Assembly: GCA_021234155.1 (NCBI GenBank) | Contig: JAJEKV010000002.1 | Span: forward strand, 13,415,039-13,479,038 | Reading direction: 5' to 3' | Length of the DNA: 64,000 bases | Source: Isoetes taiwanensis | Taxonomy: Eukaryota > Streptophyta > Lycopodiopsida > Isoetales > Isoetaceae | In this document: positions 1 to 11,126 of the stretch, piece by piece | Layout: each line of letters begins with the position of its first letter | Position numbering within the stretch: position 1 is the first letter of the stretch | Translations under genes and position numbers: made by a program | Notes under the pieces: generated by a model | Told to the model about the DNA's origin: nothing | The model's database searches: none | What the model saw: the letters and a program-made list of their open reading frames with translations, nothing else

Positions 1-1198
1 TTTGGAGTCGGTCGTGGGTGCTAGCTTCTGTGCCCCATTAGCATTGGTTTGGTCTCCTCAAAATATGCCTTAACCTCCTCGGCTATATAGCAATTTTAAT
101 AATATTGGATTCCTCCTAAGGTATAATCGACATTGTCCTATGCTCCCTTATCAACTAATATTTCTATGGGACACATGCTTATCTGTTCTTCATAACTTGT
201 TTACTCTGTATGGTTCCTGTAATAACTAAATAGCCAGGATATATATGGTTTTATAATCGACCTGTACTCCAGCATGTGATGATCACTACTCAAATTCAGA
301 TTATTTGTAAATAGAGGAATTTAAAAATAGCAGGATACTAAGATCCGAATATTCCAAAGAGGGGCGTGAATGCTAAGATGATAATAAATGTCAAATCAAA
401 GAGATAATATGCGCCTATCCAATAGGAAGCTTCGTACAAAATGTGACATTCCAGCATAATATACGGTGTGAATACGTATATTATACTACTACGTCACGAG
501 TACATAGCGACATTACACGCAACCGTATAGAGTTATACCCTGAAATATGACTATTGGAACCATTAACATATGCATATAACCATTGCCACGTGCCGCAATA
601 ACCCTAAATGACCCTTTAGATGCCAACCCTAAAAGCATCATGATAAAAGGAGTCTGGAACCCTAAAAGTGTCCCTTTCAGATCCCAGCCTCCAGATCTTG
701 CATTGCACCTACAACAGATCCATTCCGATCTGCCAACGCCTGTGGAGTTCGCTTTCCCAAGCTGATCGCCAAGCTTCGACCATTACGAATTACCCCGAAA
801 GCATGGACGTCGTCCGAGGACTAGGAGCTAGCCAAGGAGCAATGCCGGCTTCCCGCATTGAGCCGAGTTTGCAGGGTAAAAGAAAGCTAGGGTGTCTAAA
901 AAAATGCCCTTACATTATGTATAATGTAGGGCATGTAGGCACCCGTTTTTGTTTTTGTTTTTTTTTGAATTTTAGTTAGTTGGGATATGTAATCATTAGG
1001 AGTAGCCATGTCGGCAATCACGGCAGTGGCAACCAGAACGGACCTTCATTGCAATTTTTCGGAGGGAGATTGCGAAGTGTTTCCTGTTTAGAAAAAAAAT
1101 TTGCCGCCGTTTCAATTTTTGGTGTTTTTGTGTGATCAACGAAGTAATTCGACTGTAATTTGTTCTTCTTCCTTGAAATCCTTGCCCAAATCCAAGCA
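1..1198. other. 5' flank, no gene recognised
   Basis: Only short unrelated open frames occur here and none shows a domain or convincing codon structure. The stretch is AT-rich with a pyrimidine-rich run near 950-965. It precedes the ATG of the coiled-coil gene at 1199 and may hold that gene's promoter and 5' leader, but I see no clear TATA box that I would defend. Confidence 0.5.
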
Positions 1199-2149
1199 AT
1201 GGACGCCTTTACCTCCCAGAAGTCACCCAGATTAAATAAGAATTTAAAAACAGTCGATTCTAGCAAGAAAGCCGAAAAAAACAAGAGGAAGGTTCAAGCA
1301 TTTGAAGAACCAGGGCCAAAAAGAAGACTTATTTGTGAAGAACCCGTTGTTATGGAAGCAAAGCATGTAAGATGTGTCAATGCAGATGAAATTTTTCCAG
1401 ATTTACAACAGATCATGGATGATCAGTGGGGGCCTAAAGACATACGGGGGTTCAAAGAATCTAGCGTGAAGCCAGAGTTGGCCGAGAACTTCTACAAGCA
1501 TTATGAAATTGTTTTTGGTAAGCGGGAGGTCACCAATCGCCATGTACCTGAGGACTTTGCTCGTGCCTTTGCCCTTCAATTAACAGGTAAAAAAGTAGAT
1601 TGTGATACATTTAAAGTTTTGGCCAAAGATTTGGCAAAGGGAGAAGCAAAAGAATCTGCTATTATAGAAGAAATTGGGACCTCTAAATCCACATCCAAGG
1701 TTCTTAAATTGCCGCAAGGATTTTACCCTAAGGAAGACCTTGAATTTGCAGAAACTCTGTTGCAGCAGTGTCATGGACAGTTAATTGGCAGCTCTTCCAA
1801 GGTTGAAGAACTGAAAAATCAGCACGCAGAACTATGTGACAACATAAATAAGTTTTCAGGAAGAAAGGATGCACTTGAAGAGGACCTAGCACAGATACAA
1901 CAAGACATTGATAGTGTTCTTGACGACGCTAAGCAAAATAAGAGAGACATCAAGAATGTGCAGCAGGAGGTTGATCTTTTGATGAGGGATAGAAACAGAA
2001 AGGAAGAAATGTTGAAGAGAATTCAGGAGCCATTGGAGAAAGCCATTCGGGAAAATGAGTTATGTGAAAAGAGGATTGCAGAACTTGAGGAGGCTCATAC
2101 AGTTCCGTTTGAGTGCTGCAGACGGCTTGATGATATGCATAATGCATGA
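1199..2149 (+). CDS. Lys-rich/coiled-coil N-terminal part of a RING/Ulp1-type locus (copy 1)
   Basis: The ATG at 1199 opens about 316 codons. The first 50 residues are basic with nuclear-localisation-like clusters (KNKRKVQ, PKRR). A globular segment follows (around residues 70-150, containing FYKHYEIVFGK and DFARAFA), then a long heptad-rich coiled coil rich in E, K, Q and D up to the stop. The stop overlaps the ATG of the RING frame by four bases (ATGA), so either an intron or an indel links the two. The same globular-plus-coil arrangement recurs on the minus strand at 16.7-17.7 kb, which shows it is a real protein family. I do not recognise the N-terminal family by name. A nuclear protein is inferred from the basic motifs only. 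Confidence 0.65.
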   Translation: MDAFTSQKSPRLNKNLKTVDSSKKAEKNKRKVQAFEEPGPKRRLICEEPVVMEAKHVRCVNADEIFPDLQQIMDDQWGPKDIRGFKESSVKPELAENFYKHYEIVFGKREVTNRHVPEDFARAFALQLTGKKVDCDTFKVLAKDLAKGEAKESAIIEEIGTSKSTSKVLKLPQGFYPKEDLEFAETLLQQCHGQLIGSSSKVEELKNQHAELCDNINKFSGRKDALEEDLAQIQQDIDSVLDDAKQNKRDIKNVQQEVDLLMRDRNRKEEMLKRIQEPLEKAIRENELCEKRIAELEEAHTVPFECCRRLDDMHNA

Positions 2150-2401
2150 TGCATTCTGCAGCGATTCTCCTTCAGCCCAAAACAAGCTTAGTGATCTCTC
2201 CAGCTGAAGAAAAATTCATATCTGTGCATGGATGTGTGCTTTGTAGTAATGGCTTTGCTAATAATGAGCCTATCCTAGTTGCTCCATGCGAGCATTCATT
2301 TCATATCTTCTGTTTCTCATATTCTATTTCTGCTGGACTATTTTGCCCAAGAGCATGCAAATGGGACGAAAATTCAAAGATCTTGGGTGTGTACACTGGA
2401 G
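2143..2401 (+). CDS. RING-like zinc-finger exon
   Basis: The frame encodes CVLC, 14 residues, CEHSFHIFC, 11 residues, then CPRAC. This is the C-x2-C...C-x-H-x2-H-x2-C...C-x3-C spacing of a RING-H2-like finger, at about 2233-2361. RING fingers usually bring an E2 conjugating enzyme to a substrate in ubiquitin or SUMO transfer; that role is inferred. The exon ends at a good donor (GTAAGC at 2402). It sits directly after the coiled coil and upstream of a SUMO-protease-like domain, and an equivalent finger follows the coiled coil in the minus-strand copy near 16.6 kb. The final C-x3-C instead of C-x2-C is atypical. Confidence 0.6.
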
Positions 2402-3427
2402 GTAAGCAGTATTTCATGATTTATGTTTAATTTGCTGCACCCAGGATTACTGCAATGTAGAATCCGTTTACATGTAGATTGCTGCACTTAAGGTTTTGCT
2501 ACAGCATGTAGGAGTGTACTGGTTATTTTATACTTATAGTTCCATGCCTTGCATGTCATACATATATGTGTTTCTTACATACATGTTGTACATTCACAGT
2601 GTAGGGGATGTAGAACGTAAATACATAAAATTAGAAGTTGTATACTGAGTTTTGTGGCAGAACATTTAGAGGTATTTTATGTAATAGAATTGTCTGATGT
2701 GTACATGTGCATACATTGGAGCACATTCATGTACATTCCATCTAGATAAATAGCTATTTACATGTGTATGTACTCAAAGTACTTCAATGTAGATCAGTTC
2801 TAGTAATATGTACTGCTATTTTTCAACAGAATAGTTAGAGACTGATTAGTTAGAGACTGATATCTGACTGTTATGTGATTTATTTTTAGAGCTTCAAAGT
2901 GCCAAAAAAACAACTGAGCAGAAATTACACCACAGATCAGGTGCGCTTGTTTTCAAATTGTTTTGCATTGTGTCGAAAGAAGCCTAAAAAGGCACAGAAG
3001 AAGAAAATTAAAGCAGTAGAAACAGGTAAGAAAGCATTTTATTTCAAGGTAGAGCAGTTGAGAAGTCCATGACATCCATGTTTACAGGTCCTAATCAAGA
3101 GGAATCTTCCGAGCGTCAAGATCTAGAGCAGGATACTCTTCACTATATGGCAAATCTTGCTTCTGACATAGTAAAGGAGGTTGAAGTTCATGACAATGAG
3201 AAATCATGAGAGGTTGAAGACAAGGATTCATTAAGAAGAATCTGAAAAGTGAGGAAACCGAAAAAGAAGAGAAGGAAATGGATACTGACTCCGAAAAGAA
3301 AAGATATCAGCAGAGCATAAGAATGATCTCTACAGGTAACTTGATCTACATATCTTACATTTTTATTTACATCTAGTATCTAAGTTAAAAACTTTAAAAT
3401 ACTATGGATGATAGTAGACGAATGTAG
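2402..3427 (+). other. Introns and Lys/Glu-rich linker exons of the RING/Ulp1 locus
   Basis: The first intron begins GTAAGC at 2402 and probably ends at TTTTTAG (2889); joining there keeps the frame. The exon at 2890-2940 and the segment up to the donor GTAAG at 3026 encode a very basic linker (KKPKKAQKKK). A further exon starts at 3088 after TTTACAG and is acidic, but meets an in-frame TGA at 3207. The rest (to about 3330) is Lys/Glu-rich in shifting frames. The 2430-2860 intron is rich in ATGTA/ACATG words. No other gene is visible. Confidence 0.4.
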
Positions 3428-4538
3428 ATGATTTGTGTAAATGTACTGTCATTGAACCCAGACTGCAGTTCTGAATACAGGCCATATGATGCGTTGCTTA
3501 ACCGAATGATGAAGCTGAAGAAGGCAATGATCTTCCCAGGATCTTTGCAAAAAATGGAGTGTTATTTATTTGAACAAGATGTGCTGGACATGGATGTTGA
3601 AAAATTTCCAACCGGCATGTGGATATGTATGCCAGGTACTGGACTTTGAACTTATTCATTTGTATGCGTAAGTCAAGTTAGTAATTTCATCCTTTTCAAC
3701 TTGTTATAGGTACCTGCAGCTCTGTGTTCCAGATGATAAGAAGGCCGACGTCTGGTTCTTCCCACCAGACAGCTTCATGGAATTTGCAGCACACTGCAAG
3801 GCAAGCGAAAAAGATAAATCTATAGCAGCCTCCGAGCGTGGAAGAGATATTGTAAAGTGAGCTCTTACAGGGATAAATTGGCTCAAGTGCAGATGGATTA
3901 TGATTCCAATGCTATGTGCTGTTACTGAACATCACACTTTGGCCATCTTCAAGTAAGAACACCATCAACATTCAGATCTTCAATTCTGCCGAGGACATTG
4001 ACGTTATGTTTGCACTTAAGAGGTATTTTGTATTTCACATCTCCTTTTATTAAAGTATATTGAGTAGATTAGATACCATGTTAGCAGCTTTTTTCATTCA
4101 TTTGCTACAAAGTTGATCTGGTCTTTTGCAGGCTCCACATCCTCACTATGGCACGCGGTTGTGTCGAGTGTCCCACTTTCTTGAAGCATGGACAAAACCC
4201 TTCACCAGTTGTGAAGATTCATAATTGTCCACAGCAGAAAGATGGGGATTCATGTGGCCTCTATGTTACAGCTTATATGCAGAAGTTTGTAGACACAATC
4301 GTGTGTGGTAAAACTACCAATGTGAGTGTCTCATGTCTTTTGTCTTGCAAACAAATGGTTTCCAATACTTATTATGTAAGTATTGTTGTCACATTTGCAG
4401 ATTACCCGAAACTGGTTCTTGCCAAAGTATGCGGAGGATCGTCGTGATGTTCTCATCCGAGCACTACTTCAGGAGTTAGACCACATTCACATCGCACCCG
4501 AAACCATTAGACCACCTGGTACTAATAAATGTGGCTGA
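3428..4538 (+). pseudogene. Ulp1-like (C48) cysteine protease domain, frames broken
   Basis: The last two exons are clear. Exon 4148-4324 encodes CPQQKDGDSCGLYV, the Gln...Cys-Gly active-site motif of Ulp1/SENP proteases. A GTGAGT...TTGCAG intron follows, and the final exon ends in a stop at 4536. Upstream, segments around 3710-3860 (VWFFPPDSFMEF) and 3890-4020 (an EHHTLAIFK motif with the putative catalytic His, then INIQIFNSAED) fit the N-terminal half of the fold, with Asn where Asp is usual. They lie in different frames separated by stops. Ulp1 enzymes remove SUMO from proteins or mature its precursor; in plants such domains also occur in transposon-encoded proteins. Assembly indels could explain some breaks, so a working gene is not excluded. 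Confidence 0.6.
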
Positions 4539-4678
4539 GAAAGCCTATCCCCATTGTCACTGCTAAACACTATTTGATTATAAAATATACATTTTTTCAT
4601 TGAATTTTAATGAATAAAATCTCTTTTTATTCAACTCCACCATACTTTATTGATAAATTGCATGTTCTTTCATAGCAG

Positions 4679-5350
4679 TACAGAAAAGGTATCAATAATG
4701 TTTTGACAAAACAAATACATAGGACTTTGGTACCAGATGATCATCTAGTTGGAAATTCTGACATAATAGGCAAGAAAGTGTTGTTTTTAAGGCCCCACCT
4801 AGACGAATTTCTCGAATTTGTATTTGAACACTTTGAAGTAGGAATATGGTCATCAATAGCTCCATGGAACCTATCAAGAGTAGTGGATAAAATCTTCACA
4901 ATGACGCAGATAAGGGACTTAAGATTCACCTTTGATGGAAGCCACTGTTTGGAGCTGCCTTTCCAGATTGCAGCTTCTGAAGACAAACCTTTGTATCTGA
5001 AGCCAATTGAGTTTATATACGAGAAGTATCCAGACAGGAATGAGAGCAACACACTAATAGTAGACGACTCCGAGTACAAGATGCTTTTCAATCCCAACGA
5101 AAATTGCATATGCCCACCTTCATGGCAGGAAAGTGATGTGGAAGACACAGGTCTCTTGACACTTCTGAAACCATGGCTAGAGGGTTTGTTGATAGCACCA
5201 GACCTGCAACAGTATGTGAAGCAGAATCCTTTATGCAATCCAACCAATGTACTAACAACAGCTATCTGGAGGCAAATGCTTTCAGAGGGCTACAAGGACC
5301 GAGATGGCATGTCCAGGCTATGGACAAGCTGCAAGAAAGTAACATACTGA
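4679..5350 (+). CDS. FCP1/NLI-interacting-factor-like HAD domain, N-terminally truncated
   Basis: The frame is open from an acceptor-like CATAGCAG at 4678. It encodes FLRPHLDEFLEFVFEHFEV with IWSS, then SNTLIVDDSEYK, and ends with a helix typical of plant FCP1-like HAD proteins (LLTLLKPWLEGL...YVKQNP). The C-terminal two thirds of the domain is therefore present, including the second acidic motif VDDS. The N-terminal catalytic strand (DxD/DxN) is missing: the 140 bases between it and the Ulp1 stop hold no such motif. Family members remove phosphate from proteins such as the RNA polymerase II C-terminal tail, but this fragment cannot be active by itself. The minus-strand copy at 13.3-14.0 kb does have the first motif. 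Confidence 0.65.
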   Translation, partial: YRKGINNVLTKQIHRTLVPDDHLVGNSDIIGKKVLFLRPHLDEFLEFVFEHFEVGIWSSIAPWNLSRVVDKIFTMTQIRDLRFTFDGSHCLELPFQIAASEDKPLYLKPIEFIYEKYPDRNESNTLIVDDSEYKMLFNPNENCICPPSWQESDVEDTGLLTLLKPWLEGLLIAPDLQQYVKQNPLCNPTNVLTTAIWRQMLSEGYKDRDGMSRLWTSCKKVTY

Positions 5351-5875
5351 AACAGCAGAAAAGTATATACTGGCTTCACATCGGTTGTGACCAGATTTTG
5401 AATGTAATTTAATGTTAATATAAAACATGAACAACAGACTTGTATATCCTATGACCAGGTTGTATATCTTGTGATATGTAATACAAGAGTTTTTGTCGCC
5501 ATACATCGATATACATGTTCCACTTTCTGCTTTGTTTCATGAATCAAAAGAAAAGCTATTGATATCCTTTATAACAGAACAAGTTCACAGAATAGTTTAA
5601 CTTCTTCATGCAACAATTGATGAACATTTTGTACTTTCTGATATGCATTATGCTTGGAAACAGAAGATATTGTGTGATACTGAAATTGAAGTATCAAAAT
5701 GCACTTCAGATTAAAAAATAAGTAAATAAGAAAAAACTTGCAGCAATCGACTAGTTTTCTCAACATAACAGATGATGATGGCAAATATGAAAGTTCCTTT
5801 ATATAGAACTTATACATGTGCACTCAACAATCTCAGGTAGGCTTGATATAAGCATGTCATGCACCTCTCGTGTGA
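5351..5875. other. Intergenic, convergent gene ends
   Basis: AT-rich sequence between the plus-strand HAD fragment and the 3' end of the minus-strand transposase. I see no gene, repeat or RNA. Confidence 0.5.
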
Positions 5876-7441
5876 TCATCCCTTCAACTTATGCTTGACC
5901 TGCTGCATCGTGAACTTTGCTCCAATTACAGATTCAGCTGGTACCAATACTATTTTGTCATCTAACAACTTGTACTTGTGGTTTATGCCTTGTAGCAGTT
6001 GATAGTAATGACCAGCTATAACCCTGTCACCAGCAAGCATTCTATTTCCATAGTCGTCAATCACATCTTCCTGAAGAATATGCATCTCCTTCACGCATAG
6101 GAGGACGAAGTATGGAACATTTTCATGATTTCCTGGAGCAGCAAAAGATGCAAATATGTCTCCAATTTGGAGTACTTCGGATAGTTCTTGCTCATCAGCT
6201 GCATAAAAACCAACTAGCTCTTCTTGTTCGTCACCTGGGCCGAACTAGGCTCCAGTTTGTGCAGCTTCCACGCATCACAATGTTGGAGATTCTCACATTC
6301 TCCCCATCTGAAATTCAAGCAACCATTGCAAAAATATGACAGGGATCTATACATGACAAGTGTTGGGTCAGCTGGATTAATAGCAGACACACAATGTATA
6401 GCTAGAGTTCCAGGCAATATCTCACAAGCTGAACGAGGGTCCCTGTTAATGTCTTCTGCCATCACCTCTATGACTCTGTCCATTTTGCACTTCTTTTGTC
6501 TCAGCAAAGTGCAAGCAGAGTTGGCACCCAAAATCGGAACACCATTCTCTTCCCTTTGCTCGTCTGCAAGGAACCTTTTCTCCAAAGCAGCCTGCCCATC
6601 ATGTTCTCCTTTCCCATGGCCTGAGCCAAAATAATTCCACTGCATCCTAATTTTATACCTGTTATAATATTGGGCCACATTCAAATAAAAGGCTCGACTT
6701 AAACTGAGCAACACACCCATCAGACCACATGACATGATATTTGATGTGGCCAAAACCTTTTTGAATCATCCAACCATGGTATTTCTTGAGTGCAGCCTGA
6801 ACAAAGAAAGCATCATGCTTCATAACATCAGAAACATACAAATGAACAGTTTTTTTCAGCTCGCCATTGACTTCCATCATGGTTATATGCACCAGAATAG
6901 TTATCTGGTCATTGTTCCAATGCTCGGACTGAACCTCCCTGAGTGGCTGCAAAGTATAGTTCTCTGCAAAGTCCATTACTGACAAAACAGAATCATCCCT
7001 CAAATTTTGCACTGATTTCTTGAATTGTTTGATTTGCCAACTTGTTGAAAAGTTGTGAATAGTGAACTTTGTAAGGTGATGAAACATCTTGTCAAGCAAT
7101 GTACCTGAACTCCCGCTTTCAGTAACAAGCTTCAGCCTCCTTGAAGTGCCAGCTTTGGAAGGTTCGTTCACGTACTTGTAAACTTGCCATTCAATGTTCT
7201 CATTCTACGACTCTTTCTCCTTAGGACAGATTTGAATATTTTCAGTGCCACAGCTCTGGCACTCTCCCTTGACACAATCCAAACTATGCCACTCTTCGCC
7301 TTCCTTGTCACAGACCGTAGCTCTTCACATAGCACTAACATTTTGAAATGTTTTATAAGGAGTTTGGCAGACGCCATTGTTCTCATCTGCTGCACAAACA
7401 CCACAAGAACATGTACAATTGGCATGAAATTTGCTCCTTAG
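5876..7441 (-). pseudogene. Decayed RNase H-fold transposase (DFAEN / SDG / GSGHGKG type)
   Basis: Reading downward from 7441, a Cys-rich region (CTCSCGVC ... GECQSCG) comes first, then VMDFAENYTLQPLREVQSEH with WNND, then WSDGCVAQFK, then YFGSGHGKGEHDG, and a C-terminal tail. This order matches a transposase-like family known from many animal genomes and also seen in plants. The Asp residues in DFAEN and SDG are the likely metal ligands of an RNase H-like core. I do not know an accepted superfamily name. Two in-frame stops (TGA near 7320, TAG near 7210) lie in the Cys-rich part, and frame changes occur near 6660 and 6235. The tail (GDIFASFAAPGNHENVPYF) continues to a stop at 5876. It converges on the Ulp1/HAD locus. 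Confidence 0.6.
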
Positions 7442-8377
7442 AACGCTAAATGTTGTGGCATTTTCAAATCTGACTGCATTTTCAAGATTGCTAGACTCCT
7501 AGTAAAGTGCTCAGACAGAAGTTACGGATTCTTGACTTATTAGCATCTGGAGCATCATTTACACATCGGATTTGTTCGCTTTGTTCCATAACCTTTTTTA
7601 CTATGCCTATGCACTATTTTGATAATATCTTTGCAGAAACTAGAATAAGTCTTTCCATTATGTTGATTATATTTTTGCAAAAACTGCAATATCCTTTGCA
7701 TAAATCACACTTCATGGAAGTTGGGTTTCTCTGCAACATGTATGTACAGTTGTATCAAAGCTTGAGCCTTAACGTTGTCATGTTCTTAAGGTGAGATTAT
7801 TCAACAAAGTTATTTTATTACTGCTTCCACACTCTGATTTTATGATTCATTCTTCTCCACACTATCATTTGCAACCATATTATCAGCAGCACAACTTGCA
7901 GCCTTGTGAGTTGTATTGTAATTCTGCATCGTGACTTACTACGACAGCATTTTATTGGCAGGGAGTCACAAAAGGGAATTGAAATGAAAATTACCTATTT
8001 GAGAAGTAGAACCATTTCATCCAGAGAAGCTAATTTGCATTTCATGTGGAGAAGTTAATTGTACTGGCTCTAATTTTAATGCTGGAATGCAACAAAAGTT
8101 ATCTTGGCTAGTATAGATGCATTATGCAGCATGCAGGAGGAGAAGTTTGAAGTCCCTTGTTTTGCAAGGATATCAATTATAAAAATGTAGATTTGACAAA
8201 TCTAAAGGATTTGCTATTAAGTCTTCAATTTTATATAATTTGAAATTTCTTTACAATGGAAATTAATAAGCAAATCTTGAAGTGTGTTTTATGTGATTTC
8301 TTTGATGGAATTCAATTGCAACCTGTATCATGGAAAAAAATTTCAAAAATCGCCAAATCTACTGCATTTGCATGAAT
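7442..8377. other. AT-rich spacer
   Basis: No gene, RNA or clear repeat is seen. It ends at the target-site duplication of the LINE. Confidence 0.5.
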
Positions 8378-9189
8378 TTTCTTATTGATTTTTTTTTTTT
8401 GGAAGAACTGTGTCGTCAATATATTAAAAGAATGGTAATGTTATAAAGCAAGTGAGGAGGAAGGAGAACTGCCCCAAAGAGACAGCGATACCTCGACACT
8501 CCACAACACACTCACAGAAAAACTGCAACTCTACTGCTGTACAAACCGACCATCACCATCTACAACACCCAAGAAGTCCCGCCAAATGGCAAACTTCCGC
8601 TCTACCAATCCCGGGAACACCAGAAAGCTTTGAAATAGCTTGTACCTGAGTCGAGGAATCAGAGAGGCTGCAGGCTGCTGAATCCCCTGAAAGATCCACA
8701 ACCGCCGCCGCTTCCAAATCAGCCACACCAACCAAGCCACGCACAGATGCAAGGCTTGCTGCCGCAAGCGCGGCCAAGCACCAGGATACACATGAAGCAG
8801 CAACTGCTGGCTAGTCAATCTCACCTGAAACAGAGCCCTAACCCAATCCCAGGCAGCCTGCAAGTGAGGGCATAAAACCAGACAATGCTCCACAGTCTCA
8901 CGATGAAGGCCACAACAAGGGCAGAGAGGGCTCACACCCGGCCTAAACCGACTCACAAGGGCATTCACCCTGATACAGCGGTGCACCACCTGCCACAGGA
9001 GCACCCTAACCTTCGGTGGGGGAAGTGAGCTCCATGTCCACGTCCAAACCGAGCGCCATCGAAAACCCGGAAGCTGCAGAGACCATTTGCCTGAAGGGGG
9101 TAGTGTGTCATGAATAGCCAGCACCCGGTAACAAGACCGCACAAAGCAAGAAGACACAACATCCGGATGAACCTTCCATTTCTTATTGA
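8378..9189 (-). mobile_element. 5'-truncated LINE insertion with target-site duplication
   Basis: The insert (8389-9178) starts on the plus strand with a poly-T run, which is the poly-A tail of a minus-strand LINE. It is bounded on both sides by TTTCTTATTGA (8378-8388 and 9179-9189), an 11-bp target-site duplication. Only the 3' part of ORF2 is present, so the copy was truncated at insertion, as is common for target-primed reverse transcription. The same 3' end recurs at 50.74-50.83 kb inside a copia LTR, so the family had at least two insertions here. Confidence 0.85.
8531..9157 (-). CDS. LINE ORF2 C-terminal part with zf-RVT domain
   Basis: About 208 codons are uninterrupted. They encode the zinc-binding domain found after the reverse transcriptase in plant LINEs: PPPKVRVLLWQVVHRCI, then CPCCG, ETVEHCLVLCP and WDWV. 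The reverse transcriptase and endonuclease themselves are absent because of the 5' truncation, so this frame has no function by itself. The intact frame suggests a fairly recent insertion compared with the broken genes around it. Confidence 0.8.
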   Translation of the reverse strand: MSSCFVRSCYRVLAIHDTLPPSGKWSLQLPGFRWRSVWTWTWSSLPPPKVRVLLWQVVHRCIRVNALVSRFRPGVSPLCPCCGLHRETVEHCLVLCPHLQAAWDWVRALFQVRLTSQQLLLHVYPGAWPRLRQQALHLCVAWLVWLIWKRRRLWIFQGIQQPAASLIPRLRYKLFQSFLVFPGLVERKFAIWRDFLGVVDGDGRFVQQ

Positions 9190-10189
9190 ATTTTAGCCAT
9201 TTGAAAAACTAATTAGTGAACTATATACAATTATGATTAGCCATACAAAAACACAAGGACCTTGATATTTGTTTAACTTTAGCCAACCGCAATTTCGGTG
9301 ATGAAAATTTAGTGCCCTTAAAAGTTACCCTGGGTGGAAAGGGTAGCAACGCCCCAAGGTCATATCGTTAAAGGTGCTTGGAGCAGCGGATGAAGAGAAA
9401 AATTTGGAGAAGCTTATTTGAAATGTTATCACATTTTGCCCATGCATAAAGCATGGTAATACATCCAGAATGAAGGTCTGGCATATGTACAACGCCCCAT
9501 TTTCTATTATATAAATAATATAATTTTGGCTGTAGTCTATATTCATGCGTATCTCATCTTTAAATTTTGCATATTTGACGTCTAATTTGTTATCGGGGAT
9601 GAAATGTGTTTCTAGATCAGGTTTGTGCATCACGTGAGTAGTCTATGTAACTTCAGGTGAGTATGCGCTAGTGGTTATAATTTGATAATATATTGGCAAA
9701 TGTTTCAATTAGGTCTGAAAATGAATTTCATTTATACCCCTGCATTCTTGCATGTATATTGGGCATTTGTATTACCTAGGCTAACTTTAAAATAATGGTT
9801 TCAAGCATTTACATTTTTAGGTTCATGTTTCAGGTCTGCAATTTTGCAATTTAAGCTTGAGTATTTATGTCTTTGGTTAAAGCAGCTGCTATTAGACGAT
9901 GTAACCTTGTCATTCCTCCTCCTGCAGTAGGTCGATTGGTCCTTTCTTAGCGGTAGATTTGCTAGAAGCAGATGTTTCATGCCTTGCCCTTTTTTGTCTC
10001 TTTTGTTATTTTTGGTGAAAACAAGAAGGCTTCAGGGCAAAGTTACATAAGTTATTGATTGTTCCTGTCCTATGAATCTTCAGATAATGTGCCCACTTCT
10101 AGTTTCTTGCAAGTAATTTAGAATATATTTTCAGATTTTGCAAACAGGCAAATTGGCTGAAAATTTGTTGTTTTTCCCCTCTGCCTCAG
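9190..10189. other. No gene recognised
   Basis: AT-rich sequence with a 102-codon minus-strand open frame (9325-9633) that resembles nothing I know. A leading intron of the asparaginyl-tRNA synthetase relic may reach into its right end. Confidence 0.4.
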
Positions 10190-11126
10190 TTGGAAGTCTG
10201 AGTCAGCTTGTAGCCACAGGAATGTGTGTGACTGGTGAGAGAGAACCGAACCAACCTCTTGAATTTGCCAAAAGACAGAAGGTGGAGTTGAAAGTAGACA
10301 AATTTCTAGCAATTATTGGAGTTGATTCATTGAAGTATCCAATGGTGAAGAGACATTTTGAGCTGGAGTATCTCTGCAACTTCCTTCATCTTTGATATCA
10401 AACAAACACAGTTTTTAAATCCATATTTTCATCCATGCAATCCACAACACTTAAGTATTATGTATGTCAAGCCCAATACATTAAGTCCAATACATCAGTG
10501 TTTGTAGTTTGTACAACACAGATTTCGGCAGTTCAATGGATCCACCATGCCGTTGCCGGTAAGTCGTGTATATATCTTTGGTCCATCATTTCGAGCAGAG
10601 AGTTCTCATATAAGCAGGCATCTGGCAAAGTTTCAGATGATAGAGCCTGAAGTTGCTTTCATAGAACTTGAGGTACAATTTAATAGCAGGACCTTATACT
10701 TTTTAAAAATGATAGCATGCATGACATGCCCGAAGTTTGTATTTTCTAATATATGTAAATTTGTAATTTGTCAGCGTCATCATTCAGACATGGTAAGAGT
10801 GTTTATGTCTAACACGTAATTTTCTCCTGCCAAATATCCTACTGAATAAATGTTGAAGAGTGAAATGATAGTGTATAACTACCCTAAGAGTATCAAGGCA
10901 TTCTATATGCGCCTTAAGGATGATGGGAGAACAGTAACTGCCATGGATGTGCTTGTTCCCAAGGTCACTGCATTTTTCTGGCATCAAAATTTTGACCCTT
11001 TTGGTTGTGGTAATGGATATTTGCTTTTAGAATGCATGATGTGTAAATCAATTTTTCTGGTTTGGCTTTTCAGGTTGGAGAGCTAATTGGTGGAAGCCAG
11101 CAGGAAGAACATTATGATGTCCTTTA
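10190..11126 (+). pseudogene. Asparaginyl-tRNA synthetase, partial and decayed
   Basis: Three exon-like blocks match asparagine-tRNA ligase, the class II enzyme that charges tRNA-Asn. Block 1 (about 10190-10393) has the anticodon-domain end (SLSQLVATG, KVELKVDK, LEYLCNFLHL) and stops where the family has HLR, consistent with CGA changed to TGA. Block 2 (about 10540-10671) holds motif 2 ([19 protein letters not shown]). Block 3 (10859-10962) holds [18 protein letters not shown] and MDVLVPK; an intron with GT...CAG leads to [12 protein letters not shown] and a premature TAA at about 11126. The segment between blocks 1 and 2 and the C-terminal motif 3 are missing. Conserved intron positions mean this came from genomic DNA, not from a retrocopied mRNA. 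Confidence 0.8.

Noticed and set aside
2143-2149. Programmed -1 frameshift between coiled coil and RING
   Set aside because: Both copies change frame between the two domains, but at different positions relative to the protein, and no slippery heptamer is present; indels or introns explain it better.
4741-5247. 168-codon minus-strand frame
   Set aside because: It is the antisense shadow of the FCP1-like HAD fragment.
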